Positions 11,664 through 23,714 of a DNA stretch of 64,000 nt are shown piece after piece (positions within the stretch are counted from its first letter, which is position 1; each line of letters begins with the position of its first letter). A model generated the notes under the pieces. It searched no databases, was not told the DNA's origin, and saw only the letters and a list, made by a program, of their open reading frames with translations. Source of the stretch: Serpula lacrymans var. lacrymans S7.9. Its lineage: Eukaryota; Basidiomycota; Agaricomycetes; Boletales; Serpulaceae. Both the position numbers and the translations under genes were made by a program. The stretch lies in contig NW_006763295.1 of the NCBI RefSeq assembly GCF_000218685.1, positions 1,658,430 through 1,722,429 of the forward strand, written 5' to 3'.

Positions 11664-13583
11664 TCAATCCTCGAAGAGTGGTTGGAACGTCTAGGCAAAT
11701 TTCAGGAGAACAGCCTTTCAATGAATCCTTCTGCAGGGACTTACCTTGTGTCCTTCACTGGCGTCTCCCGCCTGTGTAGGTTCGAACTCTATGTCATCCA
11801 AAAACTCAAGGTAGTCTTCGTCATCCTGATCCTTCGGCCATGAAGGGGGCACGACCTCCTCTCCAGGTCGGGTCTGTGATCCAAAGTCAAACGCAACTTC
11901 CTCGCCATCGCCTTCCAACATTGCCTCCAGCTCGTCGACGTTCATATTCTCCACACCTAATCCAGATGCCCTGATTACTTCTTCGTCGACCGCTGACATC
12001 TGAGACATCGGATAAAATAGGGGAAGGCGATCTTCTTGAGAAGATGGAGGTCTGGGATCCGGGTCAGAGGCCTTGCGGGAAGGCTGCGAGGAGAGGAAAA
12101 GTGGCAGTCTAGTAGAAGGGCCTGGATTGTCATCGACGTTGGGGGTTAATTGTTGGCGCACAGAATGTACCGGCGTCTGAGGGACAAACGATGCAGGAGG
12201 TACAGACTGTGCTGCGCTTTGAGCGCGTGAAGACGGAGGGACGGAAGGAGCATCAGTCCTTTGTACGGCTTTCATTGGCTTTCTGAATTTCTCCCCTAGC
12301 CGACTACTTGAAGCAGTACCAGCATCGAGGCCATTTTCTTCTTGTTCTTCTTCGTGTAGACGCTTTTTGGGATTACTTCTAGGAACAGCTGGAATGTGAG
12401 CATTCGTTGGAGCATTGTGGACTTGAGATGTTGAGATAACGAAGAGGCAGTTGCACTCGTCGCTTTCTATATCGATGAAAAGTGGGGCAGCTGGTTCAGT
12501 GAAGCGGAAATCGGGACATAGTGACATGGAATCTGCGAAGGCTACGCTAGCCTGAAAAGAAGTATGCTGTTAGTGAGGAGATATAATAAGGTGCAATTTC
12601 TCGTACGTTAAACTCTCGCAGATGAAAAGCAATAGTGACAGGTGGTGAAAGGACCTCATAAACGTCAAATTCGTCTACGCTAATGGTCAGCTCGGTGGAC
12701 AATTGCGCTTTACCTGTTAGGACGTGATTTATGTAAGTAGTTACTCAATAACTGAATATCAAACAGACCTTTCGTATCGATGGACGATTCAAGACTCTTT
12801 ACTTCAACCTCCGTGTGGCCAAAAGTCCAGACTAACTGTGGGTCATTTTTTCCTCCTCTTCCACCTTGGAAATGCTCTGTGATATCTCTGATCGCTCTGG
12901 GTCCGATTGTCAGACGAGATTCAGTTGCAGGGTCTGGGCTACCAGGGGACAATAATGATGTTGGAGTCTGTAGGAGTAAACGATGTGTTTTAACAACTCC
13001 TACGAATCTATGAAGTCATGAAAATGAGATCAGCAGAGATTGTCATGCTTACCATGCTTGCAGTGTAAACGAACTATCAACTTGCTTTCCAATGTGTCAT
13101 GATCGTCCTCTATACCACCTTGTTCTTCGTCGGGTGCTGCACCCTCTACAATAGACAACTCACAGCGTTCCACCGCTTTGTCGATAGTGCGGTGCTTTAA
13201 TATAGATAAAAGAGCCTAGTGCAAAGATGAAAGATCTGAACATTGAAAAGGGACTGTACTTGACGACTACATACTTTGGTCATAAGTTGTCCCTTCACAT
13301 CTTCGTCTCCAATACTTGAAGCCCCATCTGTTCTCCTTTGTCCAACACTATACCTAGAGAAGAACCGTTTTCCATACACGAATCGGCAATAAGCTGATAA
13401 GGACGAGTTCGTAGCGCATAGGGAAAACTGGTCGTGCTCTGCGTGAATGACGAGGTCGTCACCGTATTTTGAGAGACATGTCAGTGCCTTTGTGAATGCT
13501 ACTTTTCAGTGAGCTCGATGGGCTCCTAAAAATGTCTTCCAGAGCTCACGCTTGAGTGCGAACGCGTCCAATGTGGCCTGCAT
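11664..13583 (-). CDS. RAD9: DNA-damage checkpoint protein RAD9 (9-1-1 clamp subunit)
   Basis: Subunit of the Rad9-Rad1-Hus1 clamp that loads at damaged DNA and activates ATR-family checkpoint kinase. The ATG at 13581-13583 gives MQATLDAFALK, a characteristic Rad9 start. It is followed by PCNA-like fold segments: LTCLSKYGDDLVIHAEHD, CRFVYGKRFFSRY, VRLHCKHGVVKTHRL, FDVYEVLSPPVTIAFHLREF, SVAFADSMSLCPDF and CNCLFVISTSQ. The last exons encode the long Ser/Pro/Glu-rich tail, expected to be phosphorylated, with LPLFYPMSQMS. A final tiny exon (11664-11690) adds TFQPLFED-stop after an intron whose donor follows HK. Without that splice the reading runs on in a non-conserved tail. An MCB box lies 53 bases upstream. 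Confidence 0.92.
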
Positions 13584-13635
13584 GGAAATAATATGACCGT
13601 GACGGTACAAAGACTCGCGTCGGCATTCTATTTAG

Positions 13636-13641
13636 ACGCGT
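13636..13641. promoter_or_regulatory. MCB box (ACGCGT) between RAD9 and the NmrA-like gene
   Basis: ACGCGT inside TTTAGACGCGT (13631-13641), 53 bases upstream of the RAD9 start and 84 bases before the divergent NmrA-like start. The flanking TTTAG is identical to the site upstream of the CDCA7-like gene and in the same orientation relative to the gene. G1/S control by MBF is inferred. Confidence 0.5.
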
Positions 13642-13724
13642 TTGCTTTGGCCGACGACCGTGACCATAATAAGTAATAGTATTTCCGCCTCGGTGCACAG
13701 TTCGGCACCAGTAAGGCTCTGGAC

Positions 13725-15090
13725 ATGCGGCGAAAGATCCTCGTTGCCGGCGCTACTGGAAAGCAAGGTCATTCCTTAATCCGAGCTCTACTCAATCCTA
13801 CAACGGCTGACTCCGAGAACCAATATCACATATATGCACTTACTCGAAAGGCCTCCAGTCCGAGTGCCCAGCACATCGCCGCAGAGAATGAAGTAACAGT
13901 TGTTGAAGGTGACCTTGACATTCCCGAAACAATAACCAAGATTTTCGAGCAAGCAAAACCTGATGGGGGCATCTGGGGTGTGTATTCTGTGTTAGCTTTT
14001 CCTGGCCTTGGTGCTTCGGCTGATGGTGAGGAGAGGCAAGGAAAGGTACCATAGTCTTTGTGCCAATGAATTGACTGGGTTGTTGATGCCGTGATGGTTT
14101 TAGATGCTTGCCGACATTGCTCTCGAGTATGGCGTCTCTGCCTACATCTATTCTTCAGCCAGAAGAGCCGGCCCCAAATATGAGAATGATCTCAAGCTTT
14201 CAGGCCTTGCGAAGGCACGTATCGAGCAGCATTGTATGTCTTTAGGTGAGAAAGGTTTGCCATGGACGTAAGTATCATCCCAACAAATTCGTTATTCTCA
14301 TTCTCATCAAGCTTGACAGCATCATACGCCCAGTAATCTTCATGGAGAATTTTGATGGCTTTATTGGGTCTATTACATTCTCTGTTTTGAAGACAGGTTT
14401 AAAACCGGACACAGAGGTTGCTCTTATCGTGAGAATATGCTGGTATCTGGTCCGTTCTGTTGCTAACTTGTCTCAAGTCTTCTGAAGACATTGGCAATGT
14501 TGCGGCTGGCGTTTTCAGAGTTAGTATATCTCCATCCGAGCGAAATCCTCGATTATAGTGGACTGACTCATTTCTTGATAGAATCATGAACAGTATATTC
14601 ACAAGACACCCGTTCTCAGCTCTGAGTTCTCAACCATAAGCCAGATGGAAGAATCCTACAAGCGCGCCATGGGACGCTCGATTCCAGCTGTGCCAAAAGT
14701 ATTTGCCTGGTTAATCACCAAAGCTAACCGTGGAGCCCAAGACCTGTAAGACCTCTTTTTTACGAACCTCTCAAGTGCCTAAAGTCTGACAATCGTCTTT
14801 TTTTCGTTGTTGTATAGACTCAAAGACCTTGAACTCTCTCACACTGCCCGTATGTCCGGCGACTACTCGGAGCTAGATGAGGAAATCAAGACTGCAAACT
14901 CAGCTTATCCTATGAAGACTTATCATGATTGGCTATTGCGAGAAAAAGAGCCGAAGGCGGCGAATGGCGAATGGAATAAGGTATCTATCGGAAAGCTGTT
15001 GACGGGTCGTGTATAACGTAGATTTCTTGACAAAGCCCATCTTGATTTTTATTATTACAGACATTGATTAAGCCAGCTCCCAAACCTTAG
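13725..15090 (+). CDS. NmrA-like NAD(P)-binding Rossmann-fold protein
   Basis: Atypical short-chain dehydrogenase/redox-sensor family protein of the NmrA/HSCARG type. The ATG at 13725 opens directly into the glycine-rich nucleotide loop RKILVAGATGKQGHSLIRAL. Next come VTVVEGDLDIPETI, GIWGVYSVLAFPGLG, YGVSAYIYSSARRAG, GLPWTIIRPVIFMENF (substrate loop) and ISSEDIGNVAAGVFRN. The C-terminal exons (ELSHTARMSGDYSELDEEI, MKTYHDWLLREKE) end KPAPKP-stop at 15088-15090. About 330 residues, normal for the family. The Tyr-x3-Lys catalytic pair of classical dehydrogenases is not evident, as usual in NmrA proteins that sense NADP(H) rather than catalyse. It is divergent from RAD9 with only 141 bases between them. 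Confidence 0.88.
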
Positions 15091-15662
15091 TCGAGGTAGT
15101 CTACCGTTGTTGCTGGCGAAGACAGGGCTCCTAACTCGGCTGATTACCGTTGGGTCCCATAAGTTACTTTCACCCTTGAACGTTTGAACGATCATGTCCT
15201 GATTCACGACAGGAAGATCGATGATTGGCTAATTCTGACACCAAGCGACAATTGCAGGACTGTTCACTGCGAATGTGGTCGTCTCCTCGTATCGGTCTTG
15301 TAAGGAAAACTCTTCGTACAATACATGTTGCTCTGCGCGATGTTCAAGTTGAAGTTCTTAGATCCCAATTACAAGATGTCTGATCACGTGCGTACGCTTT
15401 ACCGCTTTTACGGCCGAAAAGCAATAGCTGGGCTGGGAGTCATCTTAGGTACTACGCCTTGGACTTGGGTCGCTTGTCTCTCGAGCTTTTCCTTGCGATA
15501 ACTTTTCTGATCAATTTGACTGTCAAGTTTTACTTGGACTTTCTTGTTGGTTTCAGTTATCAAGGGTTTCACCTGCCGTCCAAGTCCAGAACAATCTACT
15601 ATACTGAAATAACAGCTTCGACATTCTTCGTGATACGTCCCAAGGTGTTATAAATTACCCCC
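15091..15662. other. Intergenic spacer upstream of ARH1
   Basis: A 572-base gap between codirectional genes. Open frames here do not resemble any protein, and no RNA gene or repeat was recognised. It must contain the ARH1 promoter. Confidence 0.5.
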
Positions 15663-17202
15663 ATGGGACCAGTGAAGCTGGCCATCGTTGGCGGAGGGCC
15701 ATCTGCATTCTATGTTGCTTCTCGGCTTCTGTCTCTCCTTCCACACTCAAATGCAAGTTCACCACCACTCAAAATACATCTCTTTGATCGTCTGTGGGCA
15801 CCACACGGACTTGTCAGATATGGTGTAGCGCCAGATCATCCTGAGGTCAAGGTGAGCAATCAATCTTACTCTATTTTGATAGAACTCTTGATTATCTGTC
15901 TTGCTGATATCGCGCACCGCTTTCAAGAACTGCACGAACAAATTTGATACTGCAGCAGCAGATCCCCGCTTCCGCTTCTTTGGCAATGTGAATATTGGAA
16001 ATGCACCCCTATCCTCCATTCCCCATGCACTTACGGTTCCACTATCTTCCCTATACGAGCATTATACACACCTTTTGTTCGCATCAGGGTGTACCATTCC
16101 TACTCTCCATTCGGCGGTACCTCCTTCTGCTCACTGCATTCCCGCACTTTCTCTCGTTCACTGGTATACCCAACACCCTTCTCGACCTGCCCCTCCATCT
16201 CTTGACAAAATCACCCATGTTACTTTGATCGGCAATGGCAATGTATCCCTTGATATAGCTCGCATTCTCCTCACCTCTCCATCTGTACTCGCGAAATACG
16301 ACGTTCCACAGCCTGTTTTAGAAGTCCTTTCTCGTTCGGCTGTAAGGCATGTATCGATTGTGGGCAGACGAGGTCCTTTAGAGGCAGCTTTTACTATGAA
16401 GGAGCTGAGGGAAATGATTAATCTTCCTGAAGCTTCCATGGTACCTATCGAGCCCTCTCTATTATCGCCTCCCTCCAGCACCCAACTAACGCGCCAACAA
16501 AGTCGCGTGCTTGATCTCCTCCGAAAAGGGTCTAAAAACCCTCCAGGCTCAACTTCGAAATCATGGTCCCTCGACTTTTTCCGCTCTCCAACCGGGCTGA
16601 CTCCCCCATCCCCCTCTTCTCCCTCGGCGAAGCTCTCTCTCGCGCACACCGCCCTTGATCCAACGACTAACCGAGCCATTCCCACAGGAGAGACCTCTGC
16701 GCTCTCGACATCGCTCGTCGTCACGTCGCTCGGCTTCCGTGCGGATCCAGAGACGTCTTTCTACGATCCTGGTCTTACCCACCTGCGGTCTATGGCAGGA
16801 CGCATCATCTCATCTTCTGGAAACGCCCTCAAGAACATCTATAGTTCTGGCTGGGCGGCCAACGGCGCCAAGGGAGTACTGGCATCCACCATGATGGATG
16901 CCTATGCCGTCGCAGATACCATTCTATCGGATATAACGCCTGGTAGCGACACTGTGGAAACGACGCCGACGTCCACTACTCGAGAAGTTGGTATATCGTC
17001 TGCTGACACGCTCAACTCAGATCCCCACCCTGAAAATCCACCGCCAGAAATAAACGATGGACTGAAGGCTGGTCTTGTAACACAATATAAGGACTGGAAG
17101 GCCATTGACGCTGAAGAGATACGGAGAGGTGAGCTACTCGGAAAAGAGCGGGAGCGCATGAACTGGGAAGAAGCTCGAGCATTCCTATCGCAGAGTTCAT
17201 AA
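15663..17202 (+). CDS. ARH1: Mitochondrial NADPH:adrenodoxin (ferredoxin) reductase
   Basis: FAD enzyme passing electrons from NADPH to mitochondrial ferredoxin for Fe-S cluster, heme A and related synthesis. The ATG at 15663 starts MGPVKLAIVGGGPSAFYVAS, the FAD-binding GxGxxG region, then IHLFDRL, PHGLVRYGVAPDHPEVK. The only intron (15853-15927) joins this to NCTNKFD, and the rest is one long exon. FRFFGNVNIG and LIGNGNVSLDIARIL (NADPH-binding GNGNVSLD) follow, then VRHVSIVGRRGPLEAAFT, VTSLGFRAD and SSGWAANGAKGVLASTM (C-terminal FAD contact). It stops at 17202. Length of about 490 residues matches the family. The N-terminus is unusually close to the FAD loop, so no clear mitochondrial presequence is seen; an upstream alternative start was not found. 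Confidence 0.92.
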
Positions 17203-17368
17203 AGCCGTTTATACTGGCTAATCCTCGGAGGCATATAATCACAATAGACATCCAAATTTTAATTATAGAGTACTTCCGCTATTCAACAAATCCTCCGTGA
17301 ATATCTCACCTCAAAATAAACTGTATGGTATCAAAATTACGTTGTACTACGCCGCAGGATATCGAGAT

Positions 17369-20300
17369 CTATCTTGGAAGAGGCAATGCACGACGTCGAG
17401 CAGAAGCCGGTAGGTTCCTCATAATCTGGGGTCCTCTAAGCCCCTCCATCTGACCCTGGGGCTGTAGTGCTGGTTGCGCCTGTGCTAGTCGGTTCTGTGA
17501 TGGTACTTCATCAGAAATCTGTTGGGTGCTATGGAGATTACTGACCTCGTCATCTTGCTTTTGCTTAGAGTAAAATGCGAAGAGGTCTGCAATCTGTTGC
17601 TCTAAGGCTTGCTTCTCTTTATGCAACCGTCCTACATCTTGCGTCATGACCACTACTTCGCGAGTTAACTCGGCCTTGAACTGTTCAACATGCGCTAGGT
17701 ACGTGGATTTACTTCAGGACGAAAGGAAAGTACTAAATGAAATAATCTACCTTGAACGTTGATAGCGGTGGCTTCTTTCATCGCTTCTACAAAGCGCAGT
17801 CGTTCACCTCTTATCTCATTCGTCAGTTCTGCAAAACGTCAGCTAGTTTTACGACATATGAGAAAGTCAGCGAACCATTCGACAGTGCTCTCAGCATTTG
17901 TTCCTGGTCGTGACGATGGCGGTTGATTAACTGCATGATAGAGTCGGTCGCTAGTGAAACGGCTCAGTTCGGGCGTGGGTGAAGTTGGCCAAGGCAAACT
18001 TACTCAAGTTGTTCTGAGCTTGCACGTCACTACCCAAGTGTTCTCGAACAACCCCCATCAGTTCGTTAACAGATGCCCGTGTCTCTTCCCCACTTTGTTC
18101 TCGATCTTTGTGCATCGCAATTAACTGGCGCAAGTCTTCCAGCAAACTGCTGGCAGCTCCTCCATCTTCTTCAGCATTCGGATTACAACCTAGCCTTCGA
18201 CAAAGCTGTTCGACAGTATTCGAAATGGTTTGTATTTGTGACGTGCCATTGTTAACGAAAGCATCGAGCCACTAATTAAATCATATTTTGAGCATGAGTG
18301 AGAACAAGTTGGGCACAAGAAAGGGCTATTCACGGAATTGAGCTCATTCAGGTACCGGACACTGTCGGCTTGTTGTTCGAGCTGCATTTTTCGCTGAGCT
18401 TCATCTGCACTTAGATATGCCAAAATCTCCTGCAACTGTTTTGATTTGTCAGTTTCATTATACATCATACAAGAAGGGATAAATTGAACCTTGTCAGCAG
18501 ACAGTTCATCATTTTTTTGAACAGGTCTCTCAGCAGCTTTGTCCGCTGGATCAGTATCGTTTTTAGCAACAGCTAATATATCCTTAGATGAGCTGACAAG
18601 AGCCACCAATTCTTCAAGCCTCGCATGTATGCCAGATAGATCGACCAATGGTTCTTGCGCGAGCTTTTTCTCAGCTGGAATATTATCTTGAGGTTGTACA
18701 TTACTCAGAGTTGTTTTCGTCGCGGCCGTTTCGAACGCTGAAAAGGTCGTTTGTATGGTGTCTAATTTTGTCAGGACCTCAGGCATATCAGACTTTAGCT
18801 GCATTTGCAAGACTTGCAGATTTTTCAGAATGGAGTTCGCTTGCAGTGTCCCTGTATCCGTAGACGTCTGTTTTCGTATGTCCTCGACTTTGAATAGAAT
18901 GTCATGGAAAACGCTCGGGTCGATTCCTTTTGGGAGATCATTCGGTGGCGTTGGCTGAGTGACAGCTGCCATTAGGGGCCCAAGTTCTTTGGGAAGATTG
19001 TGAATGTCTTGCTGTAAAGATATGATCTGCTCTCCAAGCCCGGCAGTCTGATCGTAGTGCTTTGCCGCATTGCCTTGGATAAGTTCTGCCAAAGGTGCAA
19101 GCTTAGGCTCTATGCACACTGTATCACTTCTACTGTATTGAGACAGAGAAGAAAATCCAGTGGGATGCTCTTGTATTGGAGGCGGAAATGCCAGTGGTAG
19201 ATATTTGGTTGTTGGGTACCTGATAGTACGCTGTCCCGGCAGAGCGTCCTGTTCGGGGGATAGGGGAGCTGTTTCGCTCAAGCATGGTGATGTCACGTCC
19301 CGGACAGGAACAGGAGTGCCTGCATCTGAAATCACAATAAGGCCGCTGTCGTGCTGCAACCTCTCAATCTCAGAAAAGGCATTCCTAACGCGTTCGGACC
19401 GAGTTGTCCGTGTTCTCTGCGTAGGTGTAGACGCCGGATCGGTAATACAGGAGGTGCCAGAACCGGTCCGCTCGATTTCAGCAAGACGCTGTTTGACTAC
19501 GGAGAGTTGGCCCAGGTTTGCTATTGAAGGACTCTGGCAACGTGACGAAGGGGACAATGGAAATTCAGAGGGCATTAATGACACAGGTGACCCTACCAAA
19601 CGAGATATCCCCGGATCATGCAATGATATGCGTGGAGGGAAAGGGGCGGGTGGCATGGGGGCACTGGATATCGGAGTAGGTGGCAGGGAACGCTCAACGT
19701 GATGCGAAGCAGGAGAACGGTGATTTTCCGCACTATCCATCCCTAAAGCACTAGATGGCGTGTATTCTGAGGCAGTATGATTCGAAGCTCGAGGCAACTG
19801 TGGTAAATCAGTTTGAACAGTCAATTGGCCGACGTTTTCATTCCCGTGGGCTAGAATATGATCAGCTTGACGCAGATCCTGGGTTTGGAGGATCGCATCC
19901 CTACATAAGACATCAGTACTTCCCTTGTCCTTGAGGCAAAAATAATGCATGATCGGCGTACCAGATTGCACTAACCCATTCAGCTCGCTCCTGTACGGAT
20001 GGTGCAGCAAATTTCTCCCTTGGTCTTCCCTCAAATAGAACTTCGAATACCTTCAAATCGTCTTTGTCCGATTTGAGAGGTAGTAATGCTTTCTCGTCGG
20101 AGCTAATTTGATTCAGGGCAAGAGAACGCACGTCACTGCAGGTTAACAGTGGTATAACATGCGTTGAAGGGTTCCCCTGCAGCGTGAGCCATGTTATCAA
20201 CACGTGTGTCGCATACAGTGATACAGTGCAGGTGATCCAAACAGGGAGGACTGGGGACTTCGATGGTGAGCTGAATGAGCGCGAAAGATAAAGTAATGTG

Positions 20301-21034
20301 CCTGAGAAACGACAAGCAGATTGATCCACTGAGAACACATATTTGTCTTGGTTTGCTGGCCGTGATAAGAAACGATCCTTTGTATCAACATCCCTAGGAA
20401 TAGAAGGTACTTGTAGGAGGTTAGAAGTTGATCCCGGCGGATGATTTTTGTATTTAGCAAGACCGTCTTCTTCATCCGAATCCTTCTCTTTATTTGTTCC
20501 TCTGCCCTTTTTGAACACGGACACGAAATTTCGGAGTGAGTTGCTAAACGAAGAGCGGCGCTTTCCCTTTTTGGTGCTGAAGTATGTCTGCGTGGACTCG
20601 ATGACACTCGCAGAAGAAGCGGCTCCAGCTGAACTTGGAGGTCGGCGGGGAAGAGAAGGGGTGGTACGAGTGATAGACTCGTAACGACTGATTAGCTGCT
20701 TGGTGGACTTCTGTCGTTGCACAGACCCTCTTGGAAGGGAGAAATAAGGACCAATGGGTTCAGGGTCGCATTCTCCAGGCCCCCTGGGAACGATATTTGA
20801 CCTTGGAGATAGCATATCAGATGCAGCAGATCGAGTGCTAACAGCAGAGCGATCATAATTCCCGATAGACATATTCCTAGGTCCTAGTATATTTTGCTTT
20901 GGATTCCTGTTAACAGGAATCTCGTCCATGGGTGTGATCAACGGCTCTGTGTTCTCAGTAGCCGAGCTGGCTCTGGTCATCGGATGAGAGTACATAGAAA
21001 AGATACCCGAGGAGGCATCGCCAAGGCTGGACAT
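17369..21034 (-). CDS. PH-domain coiled-coil protein, function unknown
   Basis: A large fungal protein of about 1,000 residues in several exons. I take the first ATG (21032-21034, MSSLGDASSG), because the frame upstream begins only with a non-ATG codon. The Ser-rich N-terminus contains KRRSSFSNSLRNFVSVFKKG. A pleckstrin-homology-like domain follows, in pieces DKYVFSVDQSACRFSGTLLY, LPVWITCTVSLYATHVLITW, KVFEVLFEGRPREKFAAPS and QERAEWVSAIWDAILQ. The last Trp lies at the PH C-terminal helix, and the intron just after AIW is needed to keep frame. The middle is a long Pro/Ser-rich linker (LPPTPISSAPMPPAPFPP). The C-terminal half is heptad-rich (LGEQIISLQQDIHNLP, LHKEKQALEQQIADLFAFY), probably coiled coil. 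The stop is at 17369. It probably binds phosphoinositides at a membrane; partner unknown. Confidence 0.75.
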
Positions 21035-21872
21035 ATTGTCCAATCTTTCTAGGTAGAGGTATAGTCAATGATAAGACACTAAGCATGTCAAGACTGCTAT
21101 TTCCCGAAGCGCGTCAAGGTGTAGTCTGGAACTTGTCGGTCACGGTCTACATTCAAACAGGTCAGTTTAAGACATGAGTTGGCTGCTAAGGAACAGCACT
21201 TCGCAGTCATATAGTCCACCTGGATTGAAGGTAAAAGACCGGATGATGTTTTGCATTGGCAGCATTGGCGTTACAGTCGAGCAGGTGTTCGCCTCCAAGC
21301 TTTCTTTGCAATGATGGCCAGTGTAAACCAAATTCGTTGACAAGCGGATATTGTATGCGCCTTCTTTGGCTGTAGATTCCAGTGAAAAGATGGGTCCAAC
21401 CTGGCGACGTGATAGTTCTGCTTTGGTTGCCTACGATGACAGTGTTAGGGATCCGGGGAGCACGTGGCAGTGAAGCCACGCGACGGCCTCGGACGGAGGC
21501 GATGGCTCGATCACGGAGTCAAAAGATGCACTGCAGGCTGATGTAGAATGAAAAGGAAAGGCCGTATTCATTCGTGACAGGTTAACGTTGTATCATACCT
21601 GTTTGACCTGAAACAAGGCTATCCTTGTCAAATCAGGATCATGATGACCTGGACCTGCGCCCCAGCACATCATTTTGACCGGATCCCTTCCACAGCTCCT
21701 CTTTATATAGGCTGATACGTTAGCTTTGCTATGCAGATGCCAGGCATGTCCAGCGCTAACCTTACAACAAGTCAGCGTATAAAGGAGCAAGGGGCTACTA
21801 GTGTTTTAAAAGCCAGACCTCAAGCTGTACTAGTAGTGTGCCGCATCTTGCAATCCATCTGAATCCTCTTGA
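21035..21872. other. Divergent intergenic region
   Basis: An 838-base region between the PH-domain gene (-) and the arrestin-like gene (+). Two minus-strand open frames of 90 and 65 codons lie here, but neither resembles a known protein. It probably holds two promoters and 5' UTRs. No RNA gene recognised. Confidence 0.45.
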
Positions 21873-23426
21873 ATGTCTTCGACCTCATCACTTTTCGACC
21901 CTCAAGCAATGGCACTGGATAATTCAAGTGCTACCAGCTTATCTTCCTGTGACTACTCGTCCTCTGCAGAAACAGAACCCAGCGAGGTCGAGCTTCCGCC
22001 AACCTACTCTCCTTCGCCTCCACCAGATTATTCATCAAAACCTCAAGCTGGTGAACAATGTGTTGCACGGACTTCACGACGCCGTAGGGCCTCGGAAAAT
22101 CGCTCATTTATCACCTACAAGAAGCCTAAAATCCAGCTCAGTATTAAAAACTGCAACAAAGTTGATGGCCTCCCTACTTATGGTCAAGGCGGCTGTATAC
22201 AAGGTGAAATCACCTTGGATGAGCGGGATACAATTCTATCGGTGGCAGTCAAGGTAAGACCTTTACAATATATTTATACAATGCAGTCCTGACTCAACCG
22301 TTGATTTTAGCTCGAAGGCGCAGTATCTGTGACTCCCAACTGGGCTGCGGGCCCACTCAACTCTGTCCTATTTTCTAACATGTATACTCTATGGAACAGT
22401 GAAACATCTCTCACCGATGTTTGCCCTAGCATCGTCCCTTTCTACGTCCCATTTCCCTTGGCCTATATGGATCGTGTTCAACAACGCATGCGCCCTCTAC
22501 CTCCAACATGTTCAATAGCCTGGGGAGGCGCAATTTCCTACTACATAATCACTGTAATTGTAACATTTAAATCGTGGAAGCTACCTCTCATCAACAGACT
22601 CGCAAAGTGAGTGTTCAATCAAGATTTAATACCAACTGAATTAATGTTATCTTCACAGGGTATCATGGTTGACTGCTCGGCTGCGGTATCATCCCATCAT
22701 ACGCCCTCCTAGACCCATGTTACTATCAAGTACCCTGAGCACCTATCTCCAATATCCCGACGAATGGCATCACGAGCCGTGGTCTCTAAAATGGCCATCA
22801 TCAGGCTCCGAGGGAGAGACTTTGGAATGTCATGTATGTCGCCATCTATGCTCTTCAATCGATTAATAATGATCGTTGTTGCGTTTCATAGATGTATATT
22901 CCTTCAGTACGAGTTTTCGTAACTTCAGAAGCAATACCATTCCATCTCCATCTAAGAGGCCTGTCATCCACCATTGACTCGTTAATGCGGTCGACAAAAT
23001 CTTCATCAAGAAAAAAAGGCTCAGATATATATTCACTTCGAGTCTCCTTGGTTCGTCAAACCTCCATCTCTTTCCGAGGGTGGAAGACTTGCGGTCATCA
23101 CGTGCTCGATGAGTGGAAGTTGGAGTTGCAGCCTTCTGCCACGCTCTTGGATGACACCTCATCGGATTTAAATTTTACTACAAGAGACTGGACCGGGGAA
23201 CTAGCTTTTGAAAAAAGCGTAGAAACCACCGGATTTACCACGGGCGAACTATCTGTCAAGGTACATTACTGATCTGATAGGCAGACAACTCAGAGCTAAT
23301 GACGTGATGCGATTTTTCTTCCAGGATTACATCAGGCTGTCCTTGGTAACCAAAGATTCAGCTGCATCTACGCTATCCCACGCTATCCCTATCCGCCTAG
23401 TCACGGAACACTGCGTCTATGCTTGA
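21873..23426 (+). CDS. Arrestin-like (alpha-arrestin family) protein
   Basis: Predicted alpha-arrestin-like adaptor; such proteins link membrane cargo to ubiquitin ligases in fungi. The ATG at 21873 opens a Ser-rich leader with ELPPTYSPSPPPDYSS, which contains a PPxY-type motif (PPTY) that could bind WW domains of Rsp5-like ligases. Arrestin N-terminal strands follow: KPKIQLSIKN, YGQGGCIQGEITLDERDTIL and VAVKLEGAVSV. Then VPFYVPFP, LPPTCSIAWGGAISYYI and a C-terminal half with SVRVFVTSEAIPFHLHLRG and VSLVRQTSISFRG. The last exon ends EHCVYA-stop at 23424-23426. Six exons are joined by short introns. The fold assignment rests on strand pattern plus the paired-domain layout, not on a long identical motif. 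Confidence 0.75.
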
Positions 23427-23714
23427 CATGCTAATGAAATCAGTAACCCAGAAAGACAACTATAATAATTCAACCATACGCCGATATACTTATTGATTAA
23501 TTATGATTACTGCTCTTTTGATTATTTACGGAACGGAAGGACAATATGTATACCATCTCAAGTGAGATACAACATCGGTTGGAAGATCTTGGTAGCAATT
23601 GTGGGGACATGTATGAGCAAATCGAGAAATACAATCGATAGATGTACCAATAAACTGAGAGCGCGGTTTACATGTATGAGAAAATTGTTAGTTTGAATTG
23701 ATGCATGATATCAT

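Noticed and set aside
16158..16724. 188-codon open frame antisense to ARH1
   Set aside because: It lies entirely opposite a clear coding exon and its composition is explained by the sense codons; no domain seen.
19160..19702. 180-codon plus-strand open frame inside the PH-domain gene
   Set aside because: Antisense shadow of the Pro/Ser-rich linker; low-complexity Gly/Arg-rich translation without protein features.
21641..21715. Another C/D-like pair (ATGATGA at 21641, CTGA at 21712)
   Set aside because: Spacing is acceptable but flanks are not complementary, unlike the candidate at 40596.
21207..21790. Two minus-strand open frames between the PH and arrestin-like genes
   Set aside because: No recognisable motif, no convincing splice links between them, and they lie in the expected promoter region.
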